Source: JAJEFO01 sp965208685 (GTDB lineage: Bacteria > Pseudomonadota > Alphaproteobacteria > Rhodobacterales > Rhodobacteraceae). Taken from it: DNA of 64,000 nt. The notes beneath the pieces are model-generated. The model searched no databases. It was given only the letters and a program-made list of their open reading frames with translations, and was not told the DNA's origin. Location: NCBI GenBank assembly GCA_965208685.1, contig CBDBPL010000007.1, positions 4,402,001-4,466,000 on the forward strand, in the 5' to 3' direction. Made by a program: the position numbers and the translations under genes. Of the stretch, positions 45,199 to 55,402 are shown piece by piece; positions within the stretch are counted from its first letter, which is position 1; each line of letters opens with the position of its first letter.

Positions 45199-46560
45199 AT
45201 GCGGATTTGGGCAGAATCGGCGCTGCTGCCGACTGGCTGGGCGTCGGAAGTGGCGGTGGCGGTGGGCGACTCCGGCCGCATTGCAAGCGTGGAGACGGGC
45301 GCCCCGAAAGCCGGGCATTGCGTTGGATTGCTGCTCCCGTCGCCGGTGAACGTGCACAGCCATGCGTTTCAGCGCGCGATGGCCGGGCTCACCGAGCGGA
45401 GAGGGCCAAGCCCGACGGACAGCTTCTGGACGTGGCGCGACCTGATGTTCCGTTTCCTGGGCCATCTCACGCCGGAGCACGTCGAAGCGATTGCCGCGTT
45501 CGTTCAGATGGAGATGCTGGAGGCGGGATACAGCACCAATGCCGAGTTCCACTACTTGCACCATACGCCTGCGGGGACGCCTTACGACAACATTGGCGAG
45601 ATGTCGGGGCGCATCGCCGCTGCGGCGAGCAGGACCGGGATCGGCCTGTGCCTCTTGCCGGTGCACTATGAGTTCGGAGGATGCGACCGCCGCGGTCTCG
45701 GGCCGGGGCAGGTCCGGTTCGGGAACGGACTGGACCGGTTTCTTCGTTTGCGCGACGCGGCAAGCGATGCGTTGAGGGACCTTCCCGAAGACGCGCAGAT
45801 CGGCGTGGCGCCGCATTCCCTGAGGGCTGTCGCTTCGGAGACCCTGAAAGCCTATGCCGATCGGTTCCCGGCTGGCCCGGTGCACATGCACCTTGCCGAG
45901 CAGATCCCGGAGGTAGAGGAGGTGCAGGCGCAATGGGGCGCGCGGCCGGTCGAGTGGGCCTTGGAAAACATGGCGCTGGATGAACGTTGGTGCCTGATCC
46001 ACTGCACGCAGATGACGCCTTCCGAGACGACCCGTCTTGCCGCGACGGGCGCCGTTGCAGGACTGTGCCCGATCACGGAAAGCAGCTTGGGCGACGGGAT
46101 ATTTGACGGCGTGCGTTGGACAAGGCAGGGAGGCCGGCTTGCCGTCGGATCGGACAGCAACATCCGTATCGCGCTGAGCGAGGAACTGCGCACACTCGAC
46201 TATTCCCAACGCCTCCGGGACCACACGCGCGCTGCCCTCGCAACTGAGCGAATGTCGACCGGACGGCATCTCTTCGAGCAAGTCCTGCAGGGTGGCGCGC
46301 AGGCTGCGGGCCGCAGGACCGGGCGCCTGGAGGCGGGCCACTGGGCAGACATGCTGGCGCTCGACGCCACGTCGGAGATCCTGCACGGATTTGGCGGAGA
46401 CACCGTCCTTGATGCGTGGATCTTCGCGGGCGACGACAGGCTGGTTTCAGACGTCTGGTCGGCAGGTCGACACAAGGTCATGCAAGGCAGGCATGTCGCG
46501 AGAACTGAAATCGTCGCAGACTACGTGAGAACCATAGATGCCCTGAAAGGCGCCTTATGA
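45199..46560 (+). CDS. hutF: Formimidoylglutamate deiminase
   Basis: A 453-residue amidohydrolase that converts N-formimino-glutamate to N-formyl-glutamate plus ammonia, the step that makes HutG necessary. The metal motif NVHSHAFQRAMAG (His-x-His) and the MHLAEQIPEVEEV, HCTQMT and AVGSDSNIRI segments are present. The ATG at 45199 has AAGTGGA upstream; in-frame ATGs at 45178 and 45181 are alternatives. A much longer open frame upstream is antisense to hutI and is not real. The stop overlaps hutC by four bases. Confidence 0.94.
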   Translation: MRIWAESALLPTGWASEVAVAVGDSGRIASVETGAPKAGHCVGLLLPSPVNVHSHAFQRAMAGLTERRGPSPTDSFWTWRDLMFRFLGHLTPEHVEAIAAFVQMEMLEAGYSTNAEFHYLHHTPAGTPYDNIGEMSGRIAAAASRTGIGLCLLPVHYEFGGCDRRGLGPGQVRFGNGLDRFLRLRDAASDALRDLPEDAQIGVAPHSLRAVASETLKAYADRFPAGPVHMHLAEQIPEVEEVQAQWGARPVEWALENMALDERWCLIHCTQMTPSETTRLAATGAVAGLCPITESSLGDGIFDGVRWTRQGGRLAVGSDSNIRIALSEELRTLDYSQRLRDHTRAALATERMSTGRHLFEQVLQGGAQAAGRRTGRLEAGHWADMLALDATSEILHGFGGDTVLDAWIFAGDDRLVSDVWSAGRHKVMQGRHVARTEIVADYVRTIDALKGAL

Positions 46561-47258
46561 ACGTGCAGAATGCACAGACTTGGCGAAGCGTCCAAGAGGA
46601 GGTCCTGCGCCGGATTCACGCACGCGAATGGAAACCGGGAGACATGATCCCTAACGAAGCCGAGCTTGCCAGGGAATTCGGTTGCGCTCGCACAACGGTG
46701 AATCGTGCGTTGCGCAGCCTTGCAGAGGCCGGCTTGCTGGAGCGCCGGCGCAAGGCGGGCACCCGGGTCGCTGCACAACCCGTTGCCAAGGCGACGCTGG
46801 AAATTGCAGTGATCCGGCATGAGGTCGAGGACCGCGGCGCACGCTACGGATACCAGCTGGCCCTCCGGGAAACCCGCGTTGCGCCCACCCACGTAAGCGC
46901 AGCACTTGGTGTTGGAGTGCTGGACCGGCTCCTGCATGTCACGGCCCTGCATCTGTCGAACGATGCTCCATACGCGTTGGAAGATCGCTGGATAAACACC
47001 GTCCACGTGCCTGACGCCCTCGAGCAGGACTTTCGGTCCATCAGTGCCAATGAATGGCTGTTGCAGAACGTTCCCTACACTGGGGGCGATATCGCGTTTT
47101 CGGCGAAACCGGCTTCAGCCGAGGACGCGAGACACCTGAATTGCCCGGAAAACAGCGCCTTGCTCGCGGTCAACAGGCTGACCTGGGATCATGGTCAATC
47201 GGTCACGGCCGTTCAGGTCTTGTTTGCCCCTGGTCACCAGATGCGCACCCGGATCTAG
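46557..47258 (+). CDS. hutC: Histidine utilisation repressor, GntR family
   Basis: A 233-residue HutC regulator. An N-terminal GntR winged helix (MIPNEAELAREFGCARTTVNRALRSL, residues about 29-54) is followed by a UTRA effector domain. It is coupled to hutF (ATGA). It probably binds the TGTATATACA palindrome between hutI and hutF and releases it when urocanate is present. Confidence 0.92.
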   Translation: MNVQNAQTWRSVQEEVLRRIHAREWKPGDMIPNEAELAREFGCARTTVNRALRSLAEAGLLERRRKAGTRVAAQPVAKATLEIAVIRHEVEDRGARYGYQLALRETRVAPTHVSAALGVGVLDRLLHVTALHLSNDAPYALEDRWINTVHVPDALEQDFRSISANEWLLQNVPYTGGDIAFSAKPASAEDARHLNCPENSALLAVNRLTWDHGQSVTAVQVLFAPGHQMRTRI

Positions 47259-47588
47259 GTCACGTTGCTGGCGGCATCCGCAAGTCCGGCAGTCCTTGCC
47301 TGGTCTTGTGCCGGCAGGCGCAAGCCGCGATGCCTCGGCCCCGAGAGCAATCGCCGATGCAGCCAAGTCCTCCCGGACGGGAGGCTGGTCGCCGAATCCC
47401 GTCGTGCGATTTCGGCGTGTTCAGGATTGAACGCACCCGGAATACGTCACATCTTTCCCGGGAGCGTGGCACAGTGCATGAGCCTGTCTGGCCAGGCGCG
47501 TGTCCGTGGCGGGCAGGACCAGCGACCGACCGGATGCCTGCCGGGCGCATGGTGAGGCGAATCAGGGAGATTTTCACTGGACGGCAAG
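47259..47588. other. Gap between hutC and glpD
   Basis: About 330 bases without a supported gene. A GC-rich hairpin (CCTCCCG / CGGGAGG, near 47368) may be part of a terminator for the hutFC transcript, but lacks a T run. Confidence 0.35.
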
Positions 47589-49199
47589 ATGCGCACTGAA
47601 CCCGGCACCTTCGACCTCTTCATCATCGGTGGCGGCATCAACGGTTGCGGCATCGCGCGCGATGCGGCGGGGCGGGGCCTGAGCGTAGGCCTTGCCGAGA
47701 TGAACGACCTCGCCTCGGGCACGTCCGGCGCGTCGACCAAGCTCTTTCACGGCGGCCTCAGGTACTTGGAGTATTTCGAGTTCGGCCTGGTCCGCGAGGC
47801 GCTTGCCGAACGAGAGGTTCTCCTGCGCGCCATGCCGCACATCTCATGGCCGATGCGCTTCGTGCTTCCCTATCATGGCGAAATGCGTTTCGACGTCGGG
47901 ACGCCGGCGTCAAGGCTTCTCGCCGCTGTCATGCCGTGGATGAAGGGTCGTCGCCCGGCCTGGCTGATCCGGACGGGTCTCTTTCTTTACGACCATCTCG
48001 GAGGACGCCGCACTTTGCCGGGCACGGCCACGCTCGATCTTGACGTCGACCCGGCCGGAGAGCCCCTTGACTTGAAGTTTCGCAGGGCCTTCGAGTATTC
48101 CGATTGCTGGGTTCAGGACGCGCGGCTTGTCGTCTTGAACGCTCGCGACGCCGCCGCACGCGGAGCGCAGATCATGACCCGCACACGGGTCCTCTCGGCA
48201 GAGCGTGCGGACGGCTCCTGGCAGGTGACGCTGGAAGCTGCTGGCAAGACCCTTGAAGTTCGAGCGCGGATGCTTGTCAACGCCGGCGGTCCGTGGGTTG
48301 ACGACATAACGGGCAACGTCTTGAAGGCGGACGCTCGCGAAGGCGTTCGGCTGGTGCGCGGCAGCCACATCGTGACCCGGCGGCTCTTCAACCATGAGAA
48401 GTGCTATTTTTTCCAGGGCACGGACGGCCGGATCATCTTCGCCATTCCCTACGAAGACGACTTTACCCTGATCGGTACCACCGACGAAGATCACGACGAC
48501 CCGTTTCTGCCGCCCGTCTGCACCCCGGAGGAAGTGCGATACCTGCTGGACTTCGCTTCGCGGTACCTGAAGAAACCGGTGACGGCGAGCGACGTTGTGT
48601 GGACATATGCCGGAGTGCGGCCGCTTCTTGATGACGGCGCCGCTTCGGCCACCGCAGCCACCCGCGGCTATGTCCTGAAGCTGGACAATGCGGGCGGCGT
48701 GCCGATCCTGAGCGTCCATGGCGGCAAGATCACGACATACCGCAAGCTGGCCGAAGCGGCGCTTGCCATGATCGCTCCGCTTCTGGGAAGTCCGGCACGG
48801 GGCTGGACTGCAGGGGTGCCCCTGCCAGGCGGCGATCTGCCGGTTGACGGAACGGACGATCTTGTCGCGGAACTGCTGGCCGAGCATTCATTCCTGACCT
48901 GGAGCTGGGCGCGGCGGCTTGCCCGCACCTACGGCACCGAGACAAGGCAGATGCTGAGCGGGGTCCGCACGCTCGACGACATGGGACAGGATTTCGGCGA
49001 GTCGATCACCGCGCTGGAACTGGATTGGGTCATTGCCAACGAATGGGTGATGACTGCCGAGGACTATCTTTGGCGGCGGACGAAGCTGGGCCTCCGCGTC
49101 GACAAGGAAGGGGTCGAGCGGATCGAGGCCCACATCGAGTCCGCACGAACAAGGGCGAGCGGCGGAGATCGCGGAACCCAGCCCCGTTCGGCGAGCTGA
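47589..49199 (+). CDS. glpD: Aerobic glycerol-3-phosphate dehydrogenase
   Basis: A 536-residue FAD enzyme on the cytoplasmic membrane face that oxidises glycerol 3-phosphate to dihydroxyacetone phosphate and feeds electrons to quinone. The FAD motif is IIGGGINGCGIARDAA near residues 12-27; GTSGASTKLFHGGLRYLE and the SVHGGKITTYRKLAE segment are classic. No other glp gene is nearby. Length is normal. Confidence 0.95.
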   Translation: MRTEPGTFDLFIIGGGINGCGIARDAAGRGLSVGLAEMNDLASGTSGASTKLFHGGLRYLEYFEFGLVREALAEREVLLRAMPHISWPMRFVLPYHGEMRFDVGTPASRLLAAVMPWMKGRRPAWLIRTGLFLYDHLGGRRTLPGTATLDLDVDPAGEPLDLKFRRAFEYSDCWVQDARLVVLNARDAAARGAQIMTRTRVLSAERADGSWQVTLEAAGKTLEVRARMLVNAGGPWVDDITGNVLKADAREGVRLVRGSHIVTRRLFNHEKCYFFQGTDGRIIFAIPYEDDFTLIGTTDEDHDDPFLPPVCTPEEVRYLLDFASRYLKKPVTASDVVWTYAGVRPLLDDGAASATAATRGYVLKLDNAGGVPILSVHGGKITTYRKLAEAALAMIAPLLGSPARGWTAGVPLPGGDLPVDGTDDLVAELLAEHSFLTWSWARRLARTYGTETRQMLSGVRTLDDMGQDFGESITALELDWVIANEWVMTAEDYLWRRTKLGLRVDKEGVERIEAHIESARTRASGGDRGTQPRSAS

Positions 49200-49505
49200 C
49201 GAGGCCGACGAAGCTCGCCCTTGAGTCACCGAGTGCCGGAGTCAACGCGAACCTGAGATGCACCAGCGTGCCGGGACCCGGGGGGCGGATTCGTGCTTGT
49301 GCGGATGCGGCGGGGCTTTCAGAATGGCTCCATGGCGGACCTCCGTTGGAAATCGGATCGAATCCAGACCGTTCAGCTTCGGCCATGGGCCGGAAGGGGC
49401 GGTGCTGCATGAGGCGCGACAAGTTCGATCTCGGCACGATGTTCAGGCGGCGCACGCCTGGGCGGGCGCGCGTGCAGGATTCCGGGCCGTGACGGGGCAA
49501 GGCGC
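49200..49505. other. Gap between glpD and the nucleoside-type importer
   Basis: About 306 bases, presumably with the importer promoter; I cannot point to a clear promoter or gene. Confidence 0.35.
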
Positions 49506-51068
49506 GTGAGCACGCCGCTCCTGGAGGTGCGGGGCCTGCGGAAGGCGTATCCCGGCGTAGTGGCAAATGACGACGTGAGCTTCTCCGCCCGCCAGGGCGA
49601 GGTTCATGCGCTCCTGGGCGAGAACGGCGCTGGAAAGTCCACGCTGGTAAAGACGATCTACGGCCTCGTGCGTCCGGACGCAGGGCGCATGAGGATCGGG
49701 GGCCGGGACTACGTCCCGGCGTCACCGCACGATTCCCGTCAGGCCGGGGTCGCGATGGTGTTCCAGCACTTCAGCCTTTTCGAGGCGCTGGACGTTGCCG
49801 AGAATGTCGCGCTTGGCATGGAAGTGCCGCCGCCGATGCGCGAGCTTGCCACGCGCATTCGTGACGTGAGCGAAACCTACGGATTGCCGCTGGATCCGAC
49901 GCGGCTGGTGGGCACGCTGTCAGCCGGCGAGCGGCAGCGGGTCGAGATCATCCGGTGCCTGCTGCAGGATCCGAACATCCTGATCATGGACGAGCCGACA
50001 AGCGTGCTTACGCCCCAGGAAGTGGCGATTCTCTTCGAAACGCTGAAGAGGCTGCGCGCCGAAGGAAAACTCATCCTCTACATCAGCCACAAGCTCGAGG
50101 AAATCAGGGCCCTGTGCGACTGGGCCACCATACTCCGGCACGGCAAGGTGACCGGATCGTGCGACCCTCGCCGGAAATCCGCGCGGGAACTCGCCGAGAC
50201 AATGGTCGGGAGCGAACTGGCCTTGCCTGCAGCGAGGACTCGCGAGCCTGGTGAGGTCGCGCTGTCGATAGCCGGGCTGACCGCGGCGTCTGGCGCCGCA
50301 TTCGGTACGGAACTGAAGAACATCTCCCTTGAAGTGCGGCGAGGCGAGATCCTCGGGATCGGCGGCGTCGCGGGGAACGGTCAGGACGAGCTGCTCGCGG
50401 TTCTTTCGGGGGAATCGCGCAGCCCGCCGGAGTCGATCCTGCTCGGCGGTTTGCCGATCGGTTCGTTCGGGCCGAACGAGCGGCGCGCGCTTGGCGTTCT
50501 TGCGGCCCCCGAAGAGCGTCTCGGCCACGCGACGGCGCCAGACATGAGCCTTGTCGAAAACGCGGCGCTGTCCGGCCGACGCCGCATGGGCATGGTCCGC
50601 CGCGGGTTCGTGAACTGGGGCAAGGCACGCGCGCATGCCGAAAACGTGATCGAACGGTTCGATGTCCGCGTTCCAGGGGCCGGGAGCGTGGCACGGTCGC
50701 TGTCGGGCGGGAACTTGCAGAAATTCGTCATCGGCCGCGAGATACTGCAGCAGCCGGACGTTCTGGTGGTGAACCAGCCGACCTGGGGTCTTGACGCAGC
50801 GGCTGCTGCCGCGATCCGGCAGTCCCTGCTCGACCTGGCGAGCCAGCGCGCCGCAGTCATCGTGATCAGCCAGGACCTGGACGAGTTGATGGAGATCTCG
50901 ACGCGGTTTTCCGCGCTGAACGAGGGGCGGCTGAGCAAGCCCCGGGATACCGCCGGACTGACCCTGGAAGAGATCGGCTTGATGCTTGGCGGCGCCCATG
51001 ACCTCGAGATAGGGCAGGTTCCCGCTGGATCCGGCCAGGCGGTCGAACCCGGGGAGGCGGTTCCGTGA
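49506..51068 (+). CDS. BMP/nucleoside-type ABC transporter ATPase, two domains
   Basis: A 520-residue ATPase with two fused domains, as in NupO/YufO and RbsA. Domain one has Walker A GENGAGKS, signature LSAGERQR and Walker B LIMDEPTSVL. The second has the degenerate GVAGNGQDELL loop and LSGGNLQKFV signature, so only the first site is likely fully active. The GTG start at 49506 follows GGGGCAAGG. The stop overlaps the first permease start by four bases. Confidence 0.91.
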   Translation: MSTPLLEVRGLRKAYPGVVANDDVSFSARQGEVHALLGENGAGKSTLVKTIYGLVRPDAGRMRIGGRDYVPASPHDSRQAGVAMVFQHFSLFEALDVAENVALGMEVPPPMRELATRIRDVSETYGLPLDPTRLVGTLSAGERQRVEIIRCLLQDPNILIMDEPTSVLTPQEVAILFETLKRLRAEGKLILYISHKLEEIRALCDWATILRHGKVTGSCDPRRKSARELAETMVGSELALPAARTREPGEVALSIAGLTAASGAAFGTELKNISLEVRRGEILGIGGVAGNGQDELLAVLSGESRSPPESILLGGLPIGSFGPNERRALGVLAAPEERLGHATAPDMSLVENAALSGRRRMGMVRRGFVNWGKARAHAENVIERFDVRVPGAGSVARSLSGGNLQKFVIGREILQQPDVLVVNQPTWGLDAAAAAAIRQSLLDLASQRAAVIVISQDLDELMEISTRFSALNEGRLSKPRDTAGLTLEEIGLMLGGAHDLEIGQVPAGSGQAVEPGEAVP

Positions 51069-52150
51069 TCCGGCTGGAACGACGTCCTTCACCGTCCGGC
51101 GCATGGGCCTGGGCTACGCCGCCGCTCGCGGTGCTGGCGACGATGGTGGCGGGGGGCCTGCTGTTCGCGTTCCTGGGCAAGGATCCGCTGCTCGTGATCC
51201 GGACGATATTCTGGGATCCAGTCCTCGGCGAGTTCGCGTTCTACTACCGGGGCCAGCTGCTGGTGAAGGCCGGTCCCCTGATCCTGATCGCGATCGGGCT
51301 TTCGCTCGGGTTTCGCGCCGGTGTCTGGAACATCGGCGCGGAAGGCCAGTACATCGTGGGAGCGATCTGCGGTGCCGCCGTCGGGCTGGCCTTCTACCCG
51401 CTCGAAGCGCGATGGCTGATCTTTCCCCTGATGGTGCTGGCGGGCGGCCTTGGGGGGTTCCTCTGGGCGATGATCCCCGGATTTCTCAGGACGCGCTTCA
51501 ACACGAACGAGATCCTGGTCTCGCTTCTGCTCGTGTATGTGGCCGAGCAGATACTGGCCTGGATGGCGCTCGGCCCCCTGAGGAGTCCGGAAGGGGCCGG
51601 GTTCCCCGGCTCGCGCAACCTCAGGCATTACGATGCGGCGGCGAACCATGAATTGATCGCTGGGTCTGGCATGCACTGGGGTGTCGTGGCCGCCTTCATT
51701 GCAGTCATTCTGGGCCATGTCCTGCTGTCCCGGCACATCCTTGGATTCAACATCCGGCTTGCCGGTGCGAGTCCGCGCGCCGCCCGGTTCGCAGGCGTGA
51801 ACCCGGGGTTGCTGGTGCTGACCTGCCTGGGCGCGTCTGGAGCGCTGGCCGGACTTGCGGGGCTCTTCGAGGTTGCCGGCCCTGCCGGGCAGATCAGCAT
51901 CGACTTCAACGTGGGATACGGGTTTACCGCGATCATAGTGGCATTCCTCGGAAGGCTGCATCCGGTCGGCATCCTGCTTGCAGGCTTCCTGATGGCCCTG
52001 ACATACATTGGCGGAGAGGCGGCGCAGGCCACCCTGGGGGTGCCTGCGGCGGCAATCCAGGCGTTTCAGGGGATGCTCCTGTTCTTCCTCCTGGCGCTCG
52101 ACGTGATGACGAACTACCGGGTCAGGACTGGTGCGAGGGCGCGGACATGA
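51065..52150 (+). CDS. BMP/nucleoside-type ABC transporter permease (first)
   Basis: A 361-residue inner-membrane permease of the BMP (NupP/YufP) class, with many hydrophobic segments and the GFRAGVWNIGAEGQYIVGA motif near residues 82-100. ATGA overlap with the ATPase gene. It carries one half of the membrane channel of the importer. Confidence 0.9.
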   Translation: MIRLERRPSPSGAWAWATPPLAVLATMVAGGLLFAFLGKDPLLVIRTIFWDPVLGEFAFYYRGQLLVKAGPLILIAIGLSLGFRAGVWNIGAEGQYIVGAICGAAVGLAFYPLEARWLIFPLMVLAGGLGGFLWAMIPGFLRTRFNTNEILVSLLLVYVAEQILAWMALGPLRSPEGAGFPGSRNLRHYDAAANHELIAGSGMHWGVVAAFIAVILGHVLLSRHILGFNIRLAGASPRAARFAGVNPGLLVLTCLGASGALAGLAGLFEVAGPAGQISIDFNVGYGFTAIIVAFLGRLHPVGILLAGFLMALTYIGGEAAQATLGVPAAAIQAFQGMLLFFLLALDVMTNYRVRTGARART

Positions 52151-52310
52151 TTGACGCCGGAACGGCTCGGCCGGCCATTCGCCAATTGGCCTTGTCGCGG
52201 GATCCTTGCCGTCATCCGGCGAAACGCCGTCGGCTGGTGTCCTGCCCAGGGCATCGGCGGCGAGGCCGATGGGCGTGGCATGGCGCGCCGAGAGAGGAAG
52301 GGCCGTCAAG

Positions 52311-53243
52311 ATGGAGCTAGGGTCGATCAACCCCGCATTGCTGGTTTCGGCGCTGCTGCTCGCGTCAACGCCCATATTGCTGGCTGCCATAGGCGAACTC
52401 GTGGTCGAGAAGTCGGGAGTGCTGAACCTGGGCGTCGAGGGCATGATGATCCTTGGCGCGGTCGCCGGCTTCATGGTTGCGGTCGAAAGCGGCTCGCCCG
52501 CCCTGGGATTCCTGGCAGCCGCCGCTGCCGCCGCCGTGCTGGCGCTTCTCTTCGGGGTGCTGACGCAGGTTCTCCTGTCAAATCAGGTGGCGACCGGTCT
52601 GGGGCTCACGCTGTTCGGCCTGGGAATCTCTTCGCTGATGGGGCAGGGCTACGTAGGCGTTCGCCCTCCGGCATCGCCGAGACTGGACCTTCCCGTTCTT
52701 TCGGAACTGCCGCTCCTTGGGCCGGTCCTGTTCAGCCAGCACGCCCTGGTCTACCTGTCGCTGGCCATTGTTGCCGGCGTCTGGTGGTACCTGAAATCCA
52801 CGCGTTCCGGCCTGGTTCTCCGTGCCGTGGGCGAAAGCCACGAGGCGGCGCACGCGCTTGGCTACTCCGTTCTTGGCACCAGGCTGGCGGCGATCGCCTT
52901 CGGCGGCGCACTTGCCGGGCTGGGCGGGGCCTGCCTGAGCCTCGTGATCGTGCCGCAATGGACGGAAGGCATGACGGCGGGTCGCGGCTGGATCGCGCTG
53001 GCGATCGTTGTCTTTGGTTCCTGGCGGGCATGGCGGGTTCTGCTCGGCGCCTATCTCTTTGGCGGCGTCAGCGTTCTGCAGCTGAACCTGCAGGCAGCAG
53101 GGATCGCGATTCCGGTCGAGCTCTTGTCGATGTCGCCCTACCTGATAACAATCCTTGTGCTGGTCATCATTTCGTCCGACAAAAGGCGTGCACAGGCCAA
53201 TGCGCCGAATTCGCTTGGGCGCACGTTCCACGCCTCGGGCTGA
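52311..53243 (+). CDS. BMP/nucleoside-type ABC transporter permease (second)
   Basis: A 310-residue permease of the NupQ/YufQ class. The typical N-terminal motif GELVVEKSGVLNLGVEGMM (about residues 24-42) is present. The ATG at 52311 follows an AGAGGAAGG site, with 160 noncoding bases after the first permease; an upstream in-frame extension is not family sequence. It pairs with the preceding permease. Confidence 0.88.
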   Translation: MELGSINPALLVSALLLASTPILLAAIGELVVEKSGVLNLGVEGMMILGAVAGFMVAVESGSPALGFLAAAAAAAVLALLFGVLTQVLLSNQVATGLGLTLFGLGISSLMGQGYVGVRPPASPRLDLPVLSELPLLGPVLFSQHALVYLSLAIVAGVWWYLKSTRSGLVLRAVGESHEAAHALGYSVLGTRLAAIAFGGALAGLGGACLSLVIVPQWTEGMTAGRGWIALAIVVFGSWRAWRVLLGAYLFGGVSVLQLNLQAAGIAIPVELLSMSPYLITILVLVIISSDKRRAQANAPNSLGRTFHASG

Positions 53244-53277
53244 GGAGGGTCCTTGCATTTGGAAAATGGGGGAGAAC

Positions 53278-54357
53278 ATGACGAAAATCGTACTTCTGGC
53301 GGCCGCGGCCGCACTGTCAATGAACCTGCCTGCCTTTGGCGGCAGCCATGGCGACGGGCCGGTCAAGGCCGGCTTTGTCTATGTCGGGCCGATCGGAGAC
53401 GGCGGGTGGACCTATGAGCATCACCAGGGCCTTCTGGCCGTGGAGGAGCACTTTGGCGACAAGGTCGAGACCGTCTATCAGGAGAGCGTGCCTGAGGGCG
53501 CTGACTCCGAACGGGCGATGACCCAGATGGCGCTTCAGGGCGCAGACATCATCTTCACGACCTCGTTCGGGTACATGGATCCGACGATCAATGTGGCGGC
53601 CAAGTTCCCGGACGTGAAGTTCGAGCACGCGACCGGCTACAAGCGCGCCGACAATGTCAGCACCTATTCCGCGCGATTCTACGAGGGTCGTGCGGTGCAG
53701 GGCCATATCGCGGGCAAGATGACGAAGACCAACAAGATCGGTTACATCGCGTCCTACCCGATTCCCGAGGTCATTCGGGGCATCAACTCGGCCTACATCC
53801 ATGCCAAGAAGGCAAACCCCGATGTCGAGATGAGCGTGATCTGGGTCTATACCTGGTTCGATCCTCCCAAGGAGGCGGATGCCGCGAAGGCGCTGATCGA
53901 CAACGGCGTGGACGTTGTCTTGCAGCACACGGATTCGACTGCGCCGCAGGCAGCCGCCGCTGAGGCGGGCGTGATCTCGTTCGGCCAGGCCTCGGACATG
54001 TCGGAATACGCGCCGCTGCCGCGCGTCAGCTCGATCATCGACAACTGGGCGCCGTACTACATTGCGAGAGTGCAGGCCGTGATGGACGGAACCTGGGAAA
54101 GCGTTGACGTCTGGGACGGCATCGGCCCCGGCATGGTCGAGATCGGGGAAATCACGGATGCGGTGCCCGCGGACGTGAAGGCCGAAGCCGAGGCGATGCG
54201 CGACGCGATCGCAGCCGGAGAGTATCATCCTTTCACCGGCCCGCTGAACAAGCAGGACGGGTCGCCGTGGCTTGCCGAAGGCGAGACCGCCGATGACGGG
54301 ACGCTGCTGGGCATGAACTTCTACGTCGAGGGGATCACGGGCGAAGTCCCCAACTGA
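53278..54357 (+). CDS. BMP-family substrate-binding protein
   Basis: A 359-residue periplasmic binding protein of the BMP (basic membrane protein/PnrA) family, which bind nucleosides or related compounds. A signal peptide (MTKIVLLAAAAALSM and Ala-rich region) is followed by VGPIGDGGWTYEHHQG near residues 35-50, FTTSFGYMDPTI and VLQHTDSTAPQAAA. There is no lipobox cysteine. The ATG at 53278 has a GGGGGAG site. Last gene of the importer, and a strong hairpin follows. Confidence 0.9.
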   Translation: MTKIVLLAAAAALSMNLPAFGGSHGDGPVKAGFVYVGPIGDGGWTYEHHQGLLAVEEHFGDKVETVYQESVPEGADSERAMTQMALQGADIIFTTSFGYMDPTINVAAKFPDVKFEHATGYKRADNVSTYSARFYEGRAVQGHIAGKMTKTNKIGYIASYPIPEVIRGINSAYIHAKKANPDVEMSVIWVYTWFDPPKEADAAKALIDNGVDVVLQHTDSTAPQAAAAEAGVISFGQASDMSEYAPLPRVSSIIDNWAPYYIARVQAVMDGTWESVDVWDGIGPGMVEIGEITDAVPADVKAEAEAMRDAIAAGEYHPFTGPLNKQDGSPWLAEGETADDGTLLGMNFYVEGITGEVPN

Positions 54358-54369
54358 TCGCGCCTGCCC

Positions 54370-54405
54370 GACGCGGCGCCGGCCGATACGTCCGGGCGCC
54401 GCGTC
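54370..54405 (+). terminator. Hairpin after the BMP binding-protein gene
   Basis: A perfect 11-bp stem (GACGCGGCGCC / GGCGCCGCGTC) with a 14-base loop, 12 bases past the stop. No T run is seen, so it may be a partial terminator or an RNA-stabilising element. Confidence 0.55.
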
Positions 54406-54472
54406 GAGTCCTGCGAGCCATGTGCGGCTTCCTCGATCCTGGGGCCTGCGGAAACGGAAGCGAACGGAACCA

Positions 54473-55402
54473 ATGCCGGGCTTGAGAACAGTTTCGGGGC
54501 AGGCCCTGTCGAGGTTCAGCTTCGGCACGATGCAGTTCGGAGGTGCCGCCGACGAAACCGCCTCTGCCGAGATGTATTCGGCTTGCCGGGAGGCGGGCAT
54601 CAACTTCTTCGACACGGCGTTTCTCTATGCCGAGGGTCGTTCCGAGGAAATTGTCGGGCGGCTGGTCGCATCGGAACGTGACGACGTCTTCATTGCCACG
54701 AAATTCGGGTATCACGGTGCGGGCCGGTCTCGGGTCGAGGAGGAATTCGGCGCGAGCCGCAAGCGGCTTGGCATGGAGTCTGTCGACCTCCTGTATCTCC
54801 ACCGCTGGGATGGCGAGACGCCGCTTGAAGAGACGTTCGAGACGCTGGCCGGTTACAGGGAGGACGGTTCGGTGCGCGCCCTTGGCGTTTCCAATTTCGC
54901 GGCCTGGCAGGTGATGAAGGCGCGAGAGGTCGCGCGCGAACTGGGCGTCGAGATCCGGTTCCTTCAACCGATGTACAACCTGGTGAAGCGGCAGGTGGAA
55001 GTCGAGATGTTGCCCATGGCCATTGCGGAGGGCCTGGCCGTCTGTCCCTATTCCCCGCTCGGCGGCGGACTCTTGACCGGGAAATACGCTTCCGGGGAGA
55101 CCGGTCGCCTGGCCGCCAGCAAGAACTATGCCGTTCGCTACGGGTTTGACTGGATGCACGAGGCAGTGGCGAACCTGGTCAAGATCGCGGAGGAGGTCGG
55201 CGCGGCGCCGGCGACCCTGGCGGTGGCATGGGCCGCGTGGCATCCGGGCGTATGGGGTCCCATCATCTCGGGGAAGTCGATGGAGCAGCTTGCGCCGTCC
55301 CTTGCGGCCATCGATTTCGAGATCGACGACGCGCTCCATGCCCGGCTTTCGGCGCTGTCGCCTGCACCGCCCCCCGCGACCGACCGGTCGGAGGAAGCGT
55401 GA
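54473..55402 (+). CDS. Aldo/keto reductase
   Basis: A 309-residue NADPH-dependent aldo/keto reductase. Catalytic D and Y are in NFFDTAFLYAEG, the lysine in IATKFGYHG and the histidine in LLYLHRWDG; the cofactor motif PYSPLGGGLLTGKY is present. It follows the BMP importer and its stop overlaps the next gene start (GTGA), so the importer may deliver its substrate; the substrate is not known. Confidence 0.85.
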   Translation: MPGLRTVSGQALSRFSFGTMQFGGAADETASAEMYSACREAGINFFDTAFLYAEGRSEEIVGRLVASERDDVFIATKFGYHGAGRSRVEEEFGASRKRLGMESVDLLYLHRWDGETPLEETFETLAGYREDGSVRALGVSNFAAWQVMKAREVARELGVEIRFLQPMYNLVKRQVEVEMLPMAIAEGLAVCPYSPLGGGLLTGKYASGETGRLAASKNYAVRYGFDWMHEAVANLVKIAEEVGAAPATLAVAWAAWHPGVWGPIISGKSMEQLAPSLAAIDFEIDDALHARLSALSPAPPPATDRSEEA